A stretch of 64,000 nucleotides of DNA from an uncultured Thermoguttaceae bacterium. GTDB lineage: Bacteria; Planctomycetota; Planctomycetia; Pirellulales; Thermoguttaceae. The DNA lies in assembly GCA_938084835.1 (NCBI GenBank), contig CALKER010000020.1, positions 38,248 through 102,247 of the forward strand, given 5' to 3'. The notes beneath the pieces are model-generated. The model was not told the DNA's origin. It was given only the letters and a program-made list of their open reading frames with translations, and ran no database searches. The first letter of the stretch is position 1. Every line of letters starts with the position of its first letter. A program made the position numbers and the translations under genes. Shown in pieces: positions 36,461 through 45,630 of the stretch.

Positions 36461-37438
36461 GGAGCAGATCCTTCCCTTCCCGCTATGACCTTAGGTGGCG
36501 GCAAGCAACCAATCTTTGCATACTATTTTCGGCAGAAACTTAATCCAAGATTTTAAAGCAGTTCCGCGGACAAAACGACATCCCTTCCCGCGCATTGTCT
36601 TGAAACCAGGGGGAGCAAGTTGTGCTTGGGAGGTGTTCATCTTCACCTATGGAGTTAGGAACGTAACTTCGGGGGCCATACCTTAGGAGTAGGGTTCATC
36701 TTCGCGTGTAGAGATAGCGGCCGGTAGACGGGGCCAAAGTCCGCTATGCCGGCGGTTCATCTTCGCCTGTAGAGTTAGGGCACTCGAGCCAGTTCCCTAG
36801 TGCCTTTAAGGGCTCGGTTCAGCTTGGGGTGGGGGGGTGAGGGCCTCCGTTTCGAGCGATTTGATCGCCGCACTTTGGTTCACCTCCACGTGTGGGGGTG
36901 AGGGGGGTTGCCACGACGCTCCACGAATCTTAGCAGAGTTCACCTCTGTGGGTGGGGGTGAGGGATGAGCCCGATTATCGACCCACCGGTCGGGCGAAGA
37001 TTCACCTTGGTGCGTGAGAACGAGGGCTTAGCGTCGGATCTCGAATCAGTTACTTGTCAACCCTGCCCGATGCATTTGGTCGCAAGCCCTTCAAAGAGGG
37101 CACGTTCTGTGGAGCAGGTGGAGCTTGGCAACGCGGTTACAGGGCGTTTTCCTCCTTGTAGAGAAGCAGGAAGCAAAAAGGCGGATCGGTCACAAATAGT
37201 GATGGGCCCCAAGGATCCGCTCAGTTGATATCTCTTTGGAAGAACTTTGGGGTGTTTGGGGTGAAACGTTGTTTCAGCCACCATGCCCTCAAGCTCTTGC
37301 CGGTTTAGCATAGACGCCACATGTTATTACGAACTTGCCATGATTCCTCCGGAAGATGCAAGAAGCCTTTTAGCAGTTTTAATCTTTTTTTTATTGGCGA
37401 GCGTTGATTCTTTTGGCCCGACAAAGTTGGCATCTCCG
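36461..37438. other. Intergenic region, 1 kb, holding the main decayed repeat array
   Basis: Outside the array at 36634-37027 I see no gene. A T-rich run at 37384-37395 lies near the 3' end of the DUF1570 gene. Confidence 0.55.
36634..37027. CRISPR. Decayed CRISPR-like array, seven units, about 61-bp period
   Basis: GTTCAY-type words that open each unit lie at 36635, 36694, 36755, 36817, 36878, 36938 and 37000, giving steps of 59, 61, 62, 61, 60 and 62 bases. Each unit is about 27 bases and continues with a C/T-rich then a G-rich arm, as in TTCACCTCCACGTGTGGGGG. Units 2 and 3 match at 23 of 26 positions, and units 5 and 6 at 22 of 27. Read on the minus strand, units 2 and 3 end GATGAACC, the form of type I-E repeats. 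Many differences are C/T or G/A changes in the stem. Spacers are unlike one another. No cas genes, leader or intact repeat were found. Confidence 0.7.
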
Positions 37439-38623
37439 TTATCGTGAGAAAAACCGGAGCAGATCGGCTTCCACCGAGTGGAGTGGCCCGAAAATCTTCT
37501 CAAAGTCGCTCACCCGGGCCTCGGCGGGGTACTCTTCCAACAAGGGACGGGCTTTCATCAACTTGAGGTAATTTGTCATTTTTTGTGGATGGCGTCGCAA
37601 GAGGAAGTAGCAAAGAGCCCAGGCCTCCGCATAGGCATCAAGAGCCGCTGACGGGTCGCGAAATCGGTCATCACTCTCGATCAGAGAAAGAAGGGAATTG
37701 GCACGCCGTCGCGGAAGAAACGCTTGAAAATCGGCTGCACGTTTGGAGTTCATTTCCCCGATGCCTGCCCAGCCGGTACTGCTCTGAAGGTCCGGTGTTT
37801 CGAAGAACATCGCGATTCCCTCTGAAAGCCAGAGGGGTACCTCGGCCAAGCGGGAGAAAAGTCCACAATTGAAGCACAGCTGGTGAGTAGCCTCATGCAC
37901 GACTGTGCTCACAGCTCGAGCAGCTTCGGGATGGGCCAGCATGCGGTTGATTTCGGCAAGCGAGCGTCGTCTCGCCTGCGAAGAAATGGCCGAGCTTTCT
38001 GTGAGATCGTAAAGGATCATCTGGTTTCTCTCCAGATGGTAATAACCAATAATGGCTCCGGCCGCCTCGCCCACATCCTGCCGCGCGAAACGAATAAAAT
38101 CCGCTTTATCTTTGAACACTATGGCCACGAGGGGAAATTCGGGGGGATCAAGGAGGAGGCCACGTCGCCACCAAAAATTTTGAAATCCTGTAAACAAACG
38201 CTCGAAAAGCCACCCGCACCAAGCGGCATAGGATTCACCACAGTTATAAATGATCACATAATGCGCCGTTTTACGAACAGCAAAACCTTGTCCCAGGGAA
38301 TCGCGGAGCTGTCGAGCCAGTTCGTCGGGCGTGAACGGTCGGAAAGGTTCTCCACTGTCCTGACGGTCGGTGATTTCCTCCGCAGTCAGCACCCAATAGC
38401 GCCCATCTCTTTCCTCGAGAAGAAGCGAGCCATCGGCTGCTTCCATTCGCACCCTACCAGAGAGCCTAAGGAGGCGTCCCTCCCGTTTGACGAGGAAGTG
38501 CTCTAGGGTTTGCCCTACCGAGGGAGTAGTGAGGGAAACAAGTGCAGCGAAAAGTGCCAGGGTTGGGCCGAAGGGGGAAATCGTGCGGGGCCACCAGCGC
38601 CCCAGATGTTTGCGCATGTTCAT
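37439..38623 (-). CDS. DUF1570 putative secreted zinc metallopeptidase
   Basis: A 394-residue exported protein with an N-terminal signal (about residues 17-38). A small beta region (RLLRLSGRVRMEAADGSLLL) comes first, then the DUF1570 domain. It contains the zinc-peptidase motif VVHEATHQLCFN (HExxH) near residue 243 and downstream PLWLSEGIAMFFE, whose glutamate is the expected third zinc ligand, as in gluzincin peptidases. Planctomycetes carry many such proteins, with unknown substrates. The ending FEKIFGPLHSVEADLLRFF is a helix typical of the family. It stands alone on the minus strand. Confidence 0.88.
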   Translation of the reverse strand: MNMRKHLGRWWPRTISPFGPTLALFAALVSLTTPSVGQTLEHFLVKREGRLLRLSGRVRMEAADGSLLLEERDGRYWVLTAEEITDRQDSGEPFRPFTPDELARQLRDSLGQGFAVRKTAHYVIIYNCGESYAAWCGWLFERLFTGFQNFWWRRGLLLDPPEFPLVAIVFKDKADFIRFARQDVGEAAGAIIGYYHLERNQMILYDLTESSAISSQARRRSLAEINRMLAHPEAARAVSTVVHEATHQLCFNCGLFSRLAEVPLWLSEGIAMFFETPDLQSSTGWAGIGEMNSKRAADFQAFLPRRRANSLLSLIESDDRFRDPSAALDAYAEAWALCYFLLRRHPQKMTNYLKLMKARPLLEEYPAEARVSDFEKIFGPLHSVEADLLRFFSR

Positions 38624-39330
38624 CGGAATGAGTCCACTGTCCTGTTTGGTACTTAACAGTCCGGAGTGCGTGGCGAAACGGACTTAAATTGCGAGAGTTT
38701 CGAACACCTATTCCTCCGGCACCAACCGCAGTCCGGCCTAGGAGGCTTGGCCCAACTGGTCGCCGCGCTGCCTACTCCATTTTAGCCTGAGGTTCTGAAG
38801 CTCGTGTACACAACCGTGGGGGGCTATCCCCACAGTTACGAGGGGGCGATCATGGACGAAGCAGCCGGCCCCGAATCGGATTTTAGGCCTCAGAAACTTT
38901 CAATAAGCGCTGCATTTTCCTGAAATTTCGACTATTCTCCCGAACTTTGCGCCTGCCGGCGCCTGCGGAGACAGTCCCCGCTTCCCATTTTGGGAGAAAA
39001 TAACTTCAAAGATCCATTTACCTTAATCGGCTTAAATCGTGGGACCAGAGCTTTATTCATGAGACCTGGTACCGCCACCATGAGCCGTTTGATTCCCATT
39101 TTTTGCCGTAAGTTTTTTTGTGAAGTGTGCTTCCTGGAGCCTTGGCGTGGCAAGAGATTTTTCACCGACCCGCCTTGATGGCAGGGAGGAAATCAACCTC
39201 TTGTGATGGGGGGCGGGTCTGGCTAGAGTGCTTGAGACGCCGTTCCCGAACTACCCGGAACGTTTAGGGAAGTTCCCCTTGCGGTTGAGCCACCCTTAAT
39301 TGCTTTGTAACCGGAAGGGGCGATGGCCAT
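38624..39330. other. Intergenic region, 0.7 kb
   Basis: Between two minus-strand genes. Contains the hairpin at 38812-38837 and nothing else that I recognise. Confidence 0.5.
38812..38837. repeat. Strong isolated hairpin
   Basis: AACCGTGGGG and CCCCACAGTT pair with one mismatch around a 6-base loop. No T-run follows on either strand, so it may be a regulatory hairpin, or a single stray unit of the CRISPR-like type. Confidence 0.45.
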
Positions 39331-40923
39331 TTATGACGTTCCTTCCCGGATGACTACCGCTGCCCAGTGACCGGATCCGGGGGCTTCGACGGGCGCCCAG
39401 TCTCCGCCGGCCATTGTGCCAGAGGGTCCGCGATCTCCACGATCGATGGAGATCCAGTGGACTTTATACCGGCCTGGGTGGCTGCGAAGATCCAAGCGAA
39501 CTTTTCCGCCGGCAGGGAAATAAATGATGTACGCCTGTCCCGGTCTTGCGGCTAAATAGGCTTCGTTTTCTTCCCGGTCTGCAAGGAGGGCCAAATTTGG
39601 CTCGACGTCCCAAAACTTGACCATCGACTCTACTAAACGTGCTGCCCGAATGGAAGCTTTAGCTTCAGGGGAAAGTCCGATGCCAGATTCGGGCCGGTGG
39701 AATCGCACTGCTGCTGCCCCGGCTAGTAGATGCCGCCACCAGCGTTCGATTCCATCCCGAGTTGTGCCATACCGGCCGGTGTCGGCACCGTAGGTCTTCA
39801 CCGTGTTCATGGGTCGTGGCCTGCTGCGAAGATAATCTCGAGCCCACATGAAATTTTCCCAGTGCACTTGCCCGCGATTATGGTTATTTTGGGAGACGTC
39901 CACAAAGTCATAAAGTTCGGGATGGTCGAAAGTATTGCGATGCTGGGAAGCCCTAAGGTCCCAGGCATCCCACATTTCGGTTACATACACACGGCGGCCT
40001 GCCTCCTGGGCACGCTTCTTGATGAATTCGGCCCAATGAGCGGACCAAGCGGGATCGCCGGAAGTCTCGTTGTCTATACAGTACAGCACATGATCGTATT
40101 TCAGTGTGTAGGACAACATCTTATCCACGAACGCTTCCTGAAACTGATAGACCACGCGGTTATTTCTCTGCCGGGGTGTGGTAAAGAAAAAGGGCTGCTT
40201 GTTTCGCCCAGGATGGTCGGGATAGGCAGGTTCGAAGCCTGATTCCTCGTACGTGTAATTCACGTTGTTTTTGGGGTTATAAGGATGAGGGTCCCAATTT
40301 TGACGAGAATAGTCGAATCGGTCCCATACTTCGATCTGTACAATGATGCCTCGCTCGTGAGTCCAACGAAGCAAATTCTCAAAGCGTCGCCAATATTCAT
40401 CATTCCATTGCCTTAGGTCATATTTTCCGTTAGGCAACTCTTTGAAGGGATACACTTCAAACCCTAAGTCACGACGATCGCTCATGGTGTTTCGGATGTA
40501 ATTGGCTCCCACTTCCACCATTTCATCCAGATGTTGCTTTAGATCGGGAATTTGGAAGAGATTGTCGTCCTTGCTTCCGCCGAGGAGGAGCACCGGTTGT
40601 CCGCGATATTGCCAATACCAGGGATTGTCCTTCCACGGTTGAATGGCTTGCGATTTATCAACAGGGGCTGGTTCGGCCATCACGCGGGAATGGACCAGAC
40701 CGAGCACAAGGCCAAGCACCAGGACAAAAGCAGTGGCGATACCAACCGAGCAACTCCTCGGGTTTTCCCGCCTTAAGAGTGGCATTGAAATTAGCTTTTG
40801 ATAACAACCAAGGCCGGGGCGCGATCGTATTGGCACCGCTAAACACCCAGCTGTGGATTTAACGAAATGTGCGCCGTGGCCCATCGTGCGATTTAGGGTT
40901 GACCAGGTGAGCTGCGCGGACAT
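39331..40923 (-). CDS. Secreted glycoside-hydrolase-like TIM-barrel protein
   Basis: A 530-residue protein. The ATG at 40923 has AAAGGAGG at good spacing, but the hydrophobic signal or anchor begins only near residue 60 ([20 protein letters not shown]); an ATG at 40785 would give a normal signal peptide but has no Shine-Dalgarno. The mature part starts with [20 protein letters not shown], as in DUF4038-like and related clan GH-A proteins, and continues as a barrel with [13 protein letters not shown] and [12 protein letters not shown]. The Asn-Glu pair there is where clan GH-A enzymes place the acid/base, and [10 protein letters not shown] may hold the second carboxylate. A small beta domain closes the protein. 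Substrate unknown. Confidence 0.75.
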   Translation of the reverse strand: MSAQLTWSTLNRTMGHGAHFVKSTAGCLAVPIRSRPGLGCYQKLISMPLLRRENPRSCSVGIATAFVLVLGLVLGLVHSRVMAEPAPVDKSQAIQPWKDNPWYWQYRGQPVLLLGGSKDDNLFQIPDLKQHLDEMVEVGANYIRNTMSDRRDLGFEVYPFKELPNGKYDLRQWNDEYWRRFENLLRWTHERGIIVQIEVWDRFDYSRQNWDPHPYNPKNNVNYTYEESGFEPAYPDHPGRNKQPFFFTTPRQRNNRVVYQFQEAFVDKMLSYTLKYDHVLYCIDNETSGDPAWSAHWAEFIKKRAQEAGRRVYVTEMWDAWDLRASQHRNTFDHPELYDFVDVSQNNHNRGQVHWENFMWARDYLRSRPRPMNTVKTYGADTGRYGTTRDGIERWWRHLLAGAAAVRFHRPESGIGLSPEAKASIRAARLVESMVKFWDVEPNLALLADREENEAYLAARPGQAYIIYFPAGGKVRLDLRSHPGRYKVHWISIDRGDRGPSGTMAGGDWAPVEAPGSGHWAAVVIREGTS

Positions 40924-41498
40924 AAGTATCCTCCTTTACGAATTCAGGTGAACACTGCTTGTCAAGCGACGATCTGCCTTTCTGGTGGCAAAAGGACGCC
41001 TCCAAGGGGCTCGTCTTCAGAAGCTCTAAGTTTTCGCCAGTGCAGATCTCGGGACAGCCTTTTCCAACAGGTTTTGGGCGGTGGTGGCGTCGTCTGGTGC
41101 ACTCACTGTTTTTGATCGGGTTAGAACTCATGTTATGGGGCCGCGTTGACCTAGCCAACAACCGCTGAGCGGTTGCCCCTAAACGACTTGGTCCATTCCT
41201 ATTTTGGCTTCGGCCTGGGACAACCGCCATAGGCCTGGGGATCGGAGCTCGGGTGGTGAAAAGTTTCGCGGCACCGAGGTGGCCAGCCATCGTAAGCTGC
41301 TTCGGTATGTCGCCGGTTTCGCCCCTCGAATGATTTTTCAATGGAGTAGAACGCCCGAGCCGGCCAGCCCCTTGGCGCACCGTTTGCCCCTCATCTCTAA
41401 TGATGGTAGGGAGGTAGCAAGCAGGCGATGGCTTCGAGGTGTCTGCTTAAAGGTAAGATGGCCCATCACGAAACGTTTTCTCGTTGACGACGGATACC
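40924..41498. other. Divergent intergenic region
   Basis: Holds the AAAGGAGG site of the minus-strand gene (40931-40938) and the upstream region of the plus-strand gene. No further element was recognised. Confidence 0.45.
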
Positions 41499-42575
41499 AT
41501 GCTAAGGATTAAAGTGGTTTGGGTGGCTTTCACAGCAATTGTATTGCAACTTGGGGAAGGGTTTTTTATGGCGCCCTTGTCGGTTGCGGCCGACGGGTTA
41601 TCGCGTGGAGGCGATAACACAATGGAAGCTGCAGCGGGGCTTCTGATCACCCCGGCGGCAGAGCGGGCCATTCAACGGGGTCTGGAGTATCTTGCCGGGC
41701 AGCAGTTAGCCGACGGTTCCTTCGGCTCCGGGGCCTACCGGGGAAATGTGGCGATCGCAGGGCTTGCCGGAATGGCATTTCTAGCCTCCGGAAGTACACC
41801 GGGCCGAGGGCCTTATGGTCGCCAGATCTCACGAATCATCGATTATCTCCTGGCCCACACCGACGAGAGTGGATACATCTGCTATCTGCCGGCTGCCAGT
41901 CACGGTCCAATGTACGGTCACGGCTTTGCCACGTTATTTCTGGCCGAGTGTTACGGAATGGATCCTCGGCCGGAGTTAGGTACCGTGCTCCGCCGCGCTG
42001 TGCGACTCATTGTCGATACACAAAACGACGAAGGTGGCTGGCGTTATCAGCCACGTCGGGCGGATGCCGACATCTCTGTTACGGTGTGTGAGGTGATGGC
42101 GCTTCGGGCAGCCCGAAATGCTGGGATTTTTGTACCCAAGGAGACGATCGATCGGTGCGTGGAGTATCTCCGCCGCTGTCAGAATCCCGATGGCGGTTTC
42201 GCTTATCAACCGCAGGTGGGAGAAAGCGCTTTCGCTCGCTCGGCTGCAGGACTAGTGGGCTTTTTTTCCGCAGGTGTTTACGAGGGACCGGAAATCGATC
42301 GTGCTGCACAATATCTGATGCGTTTTCTTCCTCAACCTGGGCAATTTCGTTCGGATCCGCCGTATTACGAGTATGGGCATTATTACGCCGTGCAGGCCAT
42401 GTGGATTTTAGGAGGCTCGTATTGGAATCGATGGTATCCTGCGGTCCGAGATGATCTCATCGCCCGTCAACGGGACGGTTATTGGCGCTCACCTCTTTCG
42501 AACGAGTATGCCACTGCCATGGCGCTTCTTGTCCTTCAAGTACCAAACAACATGTTGCCAATCTTCCAGCGATAA
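41499..42575 (+). CDS. Secreted prenyltransferase/squalene-oxidase-repeat protein
   Basis: A 358-residue exported protein built of alpha-alpha repeats of the squalene cyclase type. QQLADGSFGSGAYRGN, TQNDEGGWRYQPRRADADIS and CQNPDGGFAYQPQVG are the QW-like turns. Such repeats fold as an alpha6-alpha6 barrel. The cyclase DxDD motif is absent, so it is not a hopene cyclase; exported planctomycete members have unknown roles and may bind polymers. The ATG at 41499 follows a possible TTG start 15 bases earlier, and neither has a strong Shine-Dalgarno. The next gene starts 17 bases after the stop codon, so the two are probably an operon. Confidence 0.8.
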   Translation: MLRIKVVWVAFTAIVLQLGEGFFMAPLSVAADGLSRGGDNTMEAAAGLLITPAAERAIQRGLEYLAGQQLADGSFGSGAYRGNVAIAGLAGMAFLASGSTPGRGPYGRQISRIIDYLLAHTDESGYICYLPAASHGPMYGHGFATLFLAECYGMDPRPELGTVLRRAVRLIVDTQNDEGGWRYQPRRADADISVTVCEVMALRAARNAGIFVPKETIDRCVEYLRRCQNPDGGFAYQPQVGESAFARSAAGLVGFFSAGVYEGPEIDRAAQYLMRFLPQPGQFRSDPPYYEYGHYYAVQAMWILGGSYWNRWYPAVRDDLIARQRDGYWRSPLSNEYATAMALLVLQVPNNMLPIFQR

Positions 42576-42592
42576 ACCGAGGAATGGGCCCA

Positions 42593-43960
42593 ATGTCGAA
42601 GATGCCAAGCCAGAAAGGAAGCCGGCAACTGCCAAAAAAAATACTCGAGCCCTGTGTGGAGGATGGTAGTTCCACAGGGAAGCCAGGCTTAGCTCGAGGG
42701 GACTTGCATTTGGCGGATGTCCTGGCAAAAAAGGGGGCAGTCGCTTTTAGGTGGATCCTTGCCGTAGTTGCAATGAGCGCCCCCTTAGTCGTGTGCCCGA
42801 GGGATATGGCAGCTGCCAATGAACTTATCCTTAGGGACGGCCGGCGACTTGTGGGCGAATTCCTCGGCTTTGGCGAAGATCGGCGCCTACGCTTTGTGGC
42901 TGATCTCGAGGCGACCGATCTTTTATCCGAGGAATTTATCCTTTGGGGGCGACTCCCCGATATCACCGCCCCCATAATCGTCGTGCTTGCCGACGGCTCG
43001 CTGCTGGGAGCGTCTTTTGTGACAGTTGTTGACGAGGTGGTTCGTATCCGACCTCTGCAGGCCTTAGATGTAACTTTTCCTGTGGAAACCTTGGCCGGTA
43101 TCCTCCTTGTGCCGCCGGGTGACCGAGAAAGGCGGGACCGGCTCATCCATGAAATTGTGGCGGCTACCGAGCAGGAGGATCACCTGCTCCTTATCAACGG
43201 AGATCGCTTGTCAGGCGTTGTCCTGCGAATTGATGAAAAGATGTGTCTTTTGGATATTTCGGGAGGCACGGCCACTGTCGGTCGGGAAAATGTAGTGGCG
43301 GTGATCTTCCACCCGCTGCTGCGGGCTTCGCTGCCCCGGAGGAATGGATTAGGCCAAAAGGAAGTTACTGATTCACCGCCGCGGATCTTTGTGGGCCTTT
43401 TGGACGGATCCCTCCTTCTGTGCGACACCGGGCAAACCCTTCGCCCCGCGATCGAACTTCAGCTCAGCCTGGGGCCGGTTCTTAGTGTGAAAGCCGGCGC
43501 GATCGTCTTCCTGCAGCCGCTCGGAGGCTGGGGTGTGTATCTCTCCGATTTGCAACCTATCGACTACGAACATCGGCCTTTTCTCGGTATTGAGCGCTTG
43601 TTGGGGAGGGATCGCACTGTGTTGGGAACGCGGCTCCGCAAAGGGGGTCGCGTTTACCCCAAAGGTTTAGGTATGCAGAGCTGGTCGCGAGCGGCGTTTC
43701 GACTAAATAAAAAATTCACGCGGTTCGAGGCAGTCGTGGGCTTAGACGATCTTGCCGGAGATCGCGGCTGTGTGGAATTTGTAATTCGTGTTGACGGCCG
43801 GGAAGCCTTCCGCAGTGGTCCCGTCCGGGGAACCGATGGACTGAGGCCGGTTGCGGTCGATGTTACCTCCGCCGAGGTGCTGGAGCTCAGGGTCGAATTC
43901 TCGGAGAGCGCGCACGAATTTGACTTTGCCAATTGGTTTTTGGCGCGACTTCTTTTTTGA
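42593..43960 (+). CDS. NPCBM/NEW2-domain protein, membrane-anchored or secreted
   Basis: A 455-residue protein. The start at 42593 has GAGGA nine bases upstream, just beyond the preceding stop. A hydrophobic segment (FRWILAVVAMSAPLVVCP, about residues 50-67) is a signal or anchor. The middle is beta-rich with repeats of the type LILRDGRRLVGEFLGFGED and VVLADGSLLGASFV. The C-terminal 120 residues form an NPCBM/NEW2 carbohydrate-binding domain: YPKGLGMQSWSRAAFRL, FEAVVGLDDLAGDRG and FVIRVDGREAFRSG. It is probably co-transcribed with the upstream squalene-oxidase-repeat gene, which suggests both act on a surface or external glycan. Confidence 0.85.
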   Translation: MSKMPSQKGSRQLPKKILEPCVEDGSSTGKPGLARGDLHLADVLAKKGAVAFRWILAVVAMSAPLVVCPRDMAAANELILRDGRRLVGEFLGFGEDRRLRFVADLEATDLLSEEFILWGRLPDITAPIIVVLADGSLLGASFVTVVDEVVRIRPLQALDVTFPVETLAGILLVPPGDRERRDRLIHEIVAATEQEDHLLLINGDRLSGVVLRIDEKMCLLDISGGTATVGRENVVAVIFHPLLRASLPRRNGLGQKEVTDSPPRIFVGLLDGSLLLCDTGQTLRPAIELQLSLGPVLSVKAGAIVFLQPLGGWGVYLSDLQPIDYEHRPFLGIERLLGRDRTVLGTRLRKGGRVYPKGLGMQSWSRAAFRLNKKFTRFEAVVGLDDLAGDRGCVEFVIRVDGREAFRSGPVRGTDGLRPVAVDVTSAEVLELRVEFSESAHEFDFANWFLARLLF

Positions 43961-44363
43961 TCTGCCTTGGCCAAATAAATTTGTCCAAAAAATACCTGAC
44001 AGAATCCCAGCTCCAAGGTATCATCGTCAAGGATAAGCTTGGCTTAATAACCCTGGGCCAGGCTGAGGAATAAAAATCGTGCTGCCCCTATCCAGTCCCT
44101 CCGATATTTGCCCAGTGTTCAACGGGCTTTTTGCCAGTGTGCGATATTAAAAAAGGTTATGGATTGTGGGACACCCGCCGGGCTGTCTCAAATTTGGTAC
44201 AGTGATTCGCGGTGTGCCCCTGGGCCTCTGGCAACGTGTGATCGCTTTGGAGACAGTGAGGCCTGAGATTTTCTTGAGGGCAATTCTCGGCGCAAAAAGG
44301 GAGACCGGCCGAGGGCCGGACCTCGTGTCGAAGCCCCCGTGTGAAATTGGACGGAGATGGGAA
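43961..44363. other. Intergenic spacer
   Basis: No gene recognised. Its end holds GGAG before the next ATG. Confidence 0.45.
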
Positions 44364-45455
44364 ATGAGCACACAATCAGCCTGTCAAGTAGGAAACACAA
44401 AATTTGTGAAGAGCATCATCGATTTGGCTCTTCTGATCTTTGTTGTGACTGGAATCTGTGTGGGGGTAGTATCGACGGGGTTTGGCCAAGAACTCTACAC
44501 GGTTGACGAAACCGATGAACTAATCCGCATCGAAACCCCACATCTTCAGGCGGCTATTCGTAAAAAGGGCTATGTCAGTGGTGTGGCGGCGCAGAGCTTT
44601 GTAGATAGAAAAACGGGTTTCCGCGATCCGGGCTTCGGTTTAGACATTGTCGATTGGATTATGGAGCCGGGAAGCGACGAAGCCTATCGTGATCAGATAG
44701 CTCATACGGACTTAGTGTACGAATTTAACAACCTGGTGCACGGCCGGCGCGCAAAAAGATCGATCGAAGGGCCGCAGATCTGTACCCGAGCCCGCGAGCT
44801 TAAGCCGGAGATCATCCGAGGTAAGGACTTTGTGGCCATCCGCCAACAATTCACCTACCACATAGCCGCGCCCGGGAGGAAGACCGGCTCCCGCTGGACC
44901 CAGATCATCGTCTTTCCCGTGGATCGCCGCTATTTCTTTTCGATGGACCGCGTTGATAGTGTCAACGATAGTGAGGCTATGTTTTTGCGGATCGATATGC
45001 CCGGGCATATTCGCCACAAAGAGGGTGACACGTTTTCCGAAATTTATCTTAGCTATCATGGTTTCCTTCCTGCCCGGGAGTTTTTCCGGGACTTTCCGCC
45101 CGATGAGAAATTCGATTACGTGCGCGGCCGAGATCCGATGCCGGCGGAATTTATTCGGGCCTGTCGGCTCCGCGATCCGCACTCCGGGGCCCTTGGACCG
45201 TGGCTCGCAGGAATTGTGTTGGACCCATCGGTTGTATACGAAGCATGGTGTCACCAACGAGGCTACGTGTGCATGATCCTTGAGTTTGGCGGCCGACCGA
45301 TTCGGGCGGGAGAGTCCTTCAGCGCAGCGTTCGTCGTGGGTTATTTTGATACGGTGGCGGAAATGCATGAAGTGGCCAGGTATTATCGCGGGTTTACAGC
45401 TTTGGAGGTCTCCCCTCAGGGATGGCGCCTCACAAATAGGAACCTGGGGGAATGA
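44364..45455 (+). CDS. Secreted protein of unknown function
   Basis: A 363-residue protein. The ATG at 44364 is favoured by GGAG eight bases upstream; it gives an N-terminal hydrophobic segment (about residues 19-40, ending near STGFGQE) that looks like a signal peptide. The mature part is beta-rich with many aromatic and charged residues, such as IRIETPHLQAAIRKKGYVSG, VFPVDRRYFFSMDRVDS and AGESFSAAFVVGYFD. This pattern recalls galactose-mutarotase-like folds, but I do not recognise a family. The next gene (DUF4091 hydrolase-like) starts 175 bases on, so a role in the same glycan pathway is plausible. Confidence 0.7.
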   Translation: MSTQSACQVGNTKFVKSIIDLALLIFVVTGICVGVVSTGFGQELYTVDETDELIRIETPHLQAAIRKKGYVSGVAAQSFVDRKTGFRDPGFGLDIVDWIMEPGSDEAYRDQIAHTDLVYEFNNLVHGRRAKRSIEGPQICTRARELKPEIIRGKDFVAIRQQFTYHIAAPGRKTGSRWTQIIVFPVDRRYFFSMDRVDSVNDSEAMFLRIDMPGHIRHKEGDTFSEIYLSYHGFLPAREFFRDFPPDEKFDYVRGRDPMPAEFIRACRLRDPHSGALGPWLAGIVLDPSVVYEAWCHQRGYVCMILEFGGRPIRAGESFSAAFVVGYFDTVAEMHEVARYYRGFTALEVSPQGWRLTNRNLGE

Positions 45456-45630
45456 GCATTTGGGCCGAGGCGATTTCTTCACTTCCATCCCGGCCGAAAA
45501 AGCCGGGACTTCCTCACAAATCACACTGAGCCTGAAGGGTCAGAAAAAGAAGGCCTGATCGGGCCGTGAACATGTGGCACGGCAGGTTGGTCTTCACAGG
45601 GGAAATACGAAAGGCACGGGAGTGTTGTCC

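Noticed and set aside
37146..37170. Possible extra CRISPR-like unit after the 36.6-37.0 kb array
   Set aside because: Partly similar, but out of phase with the 61-bp beat.
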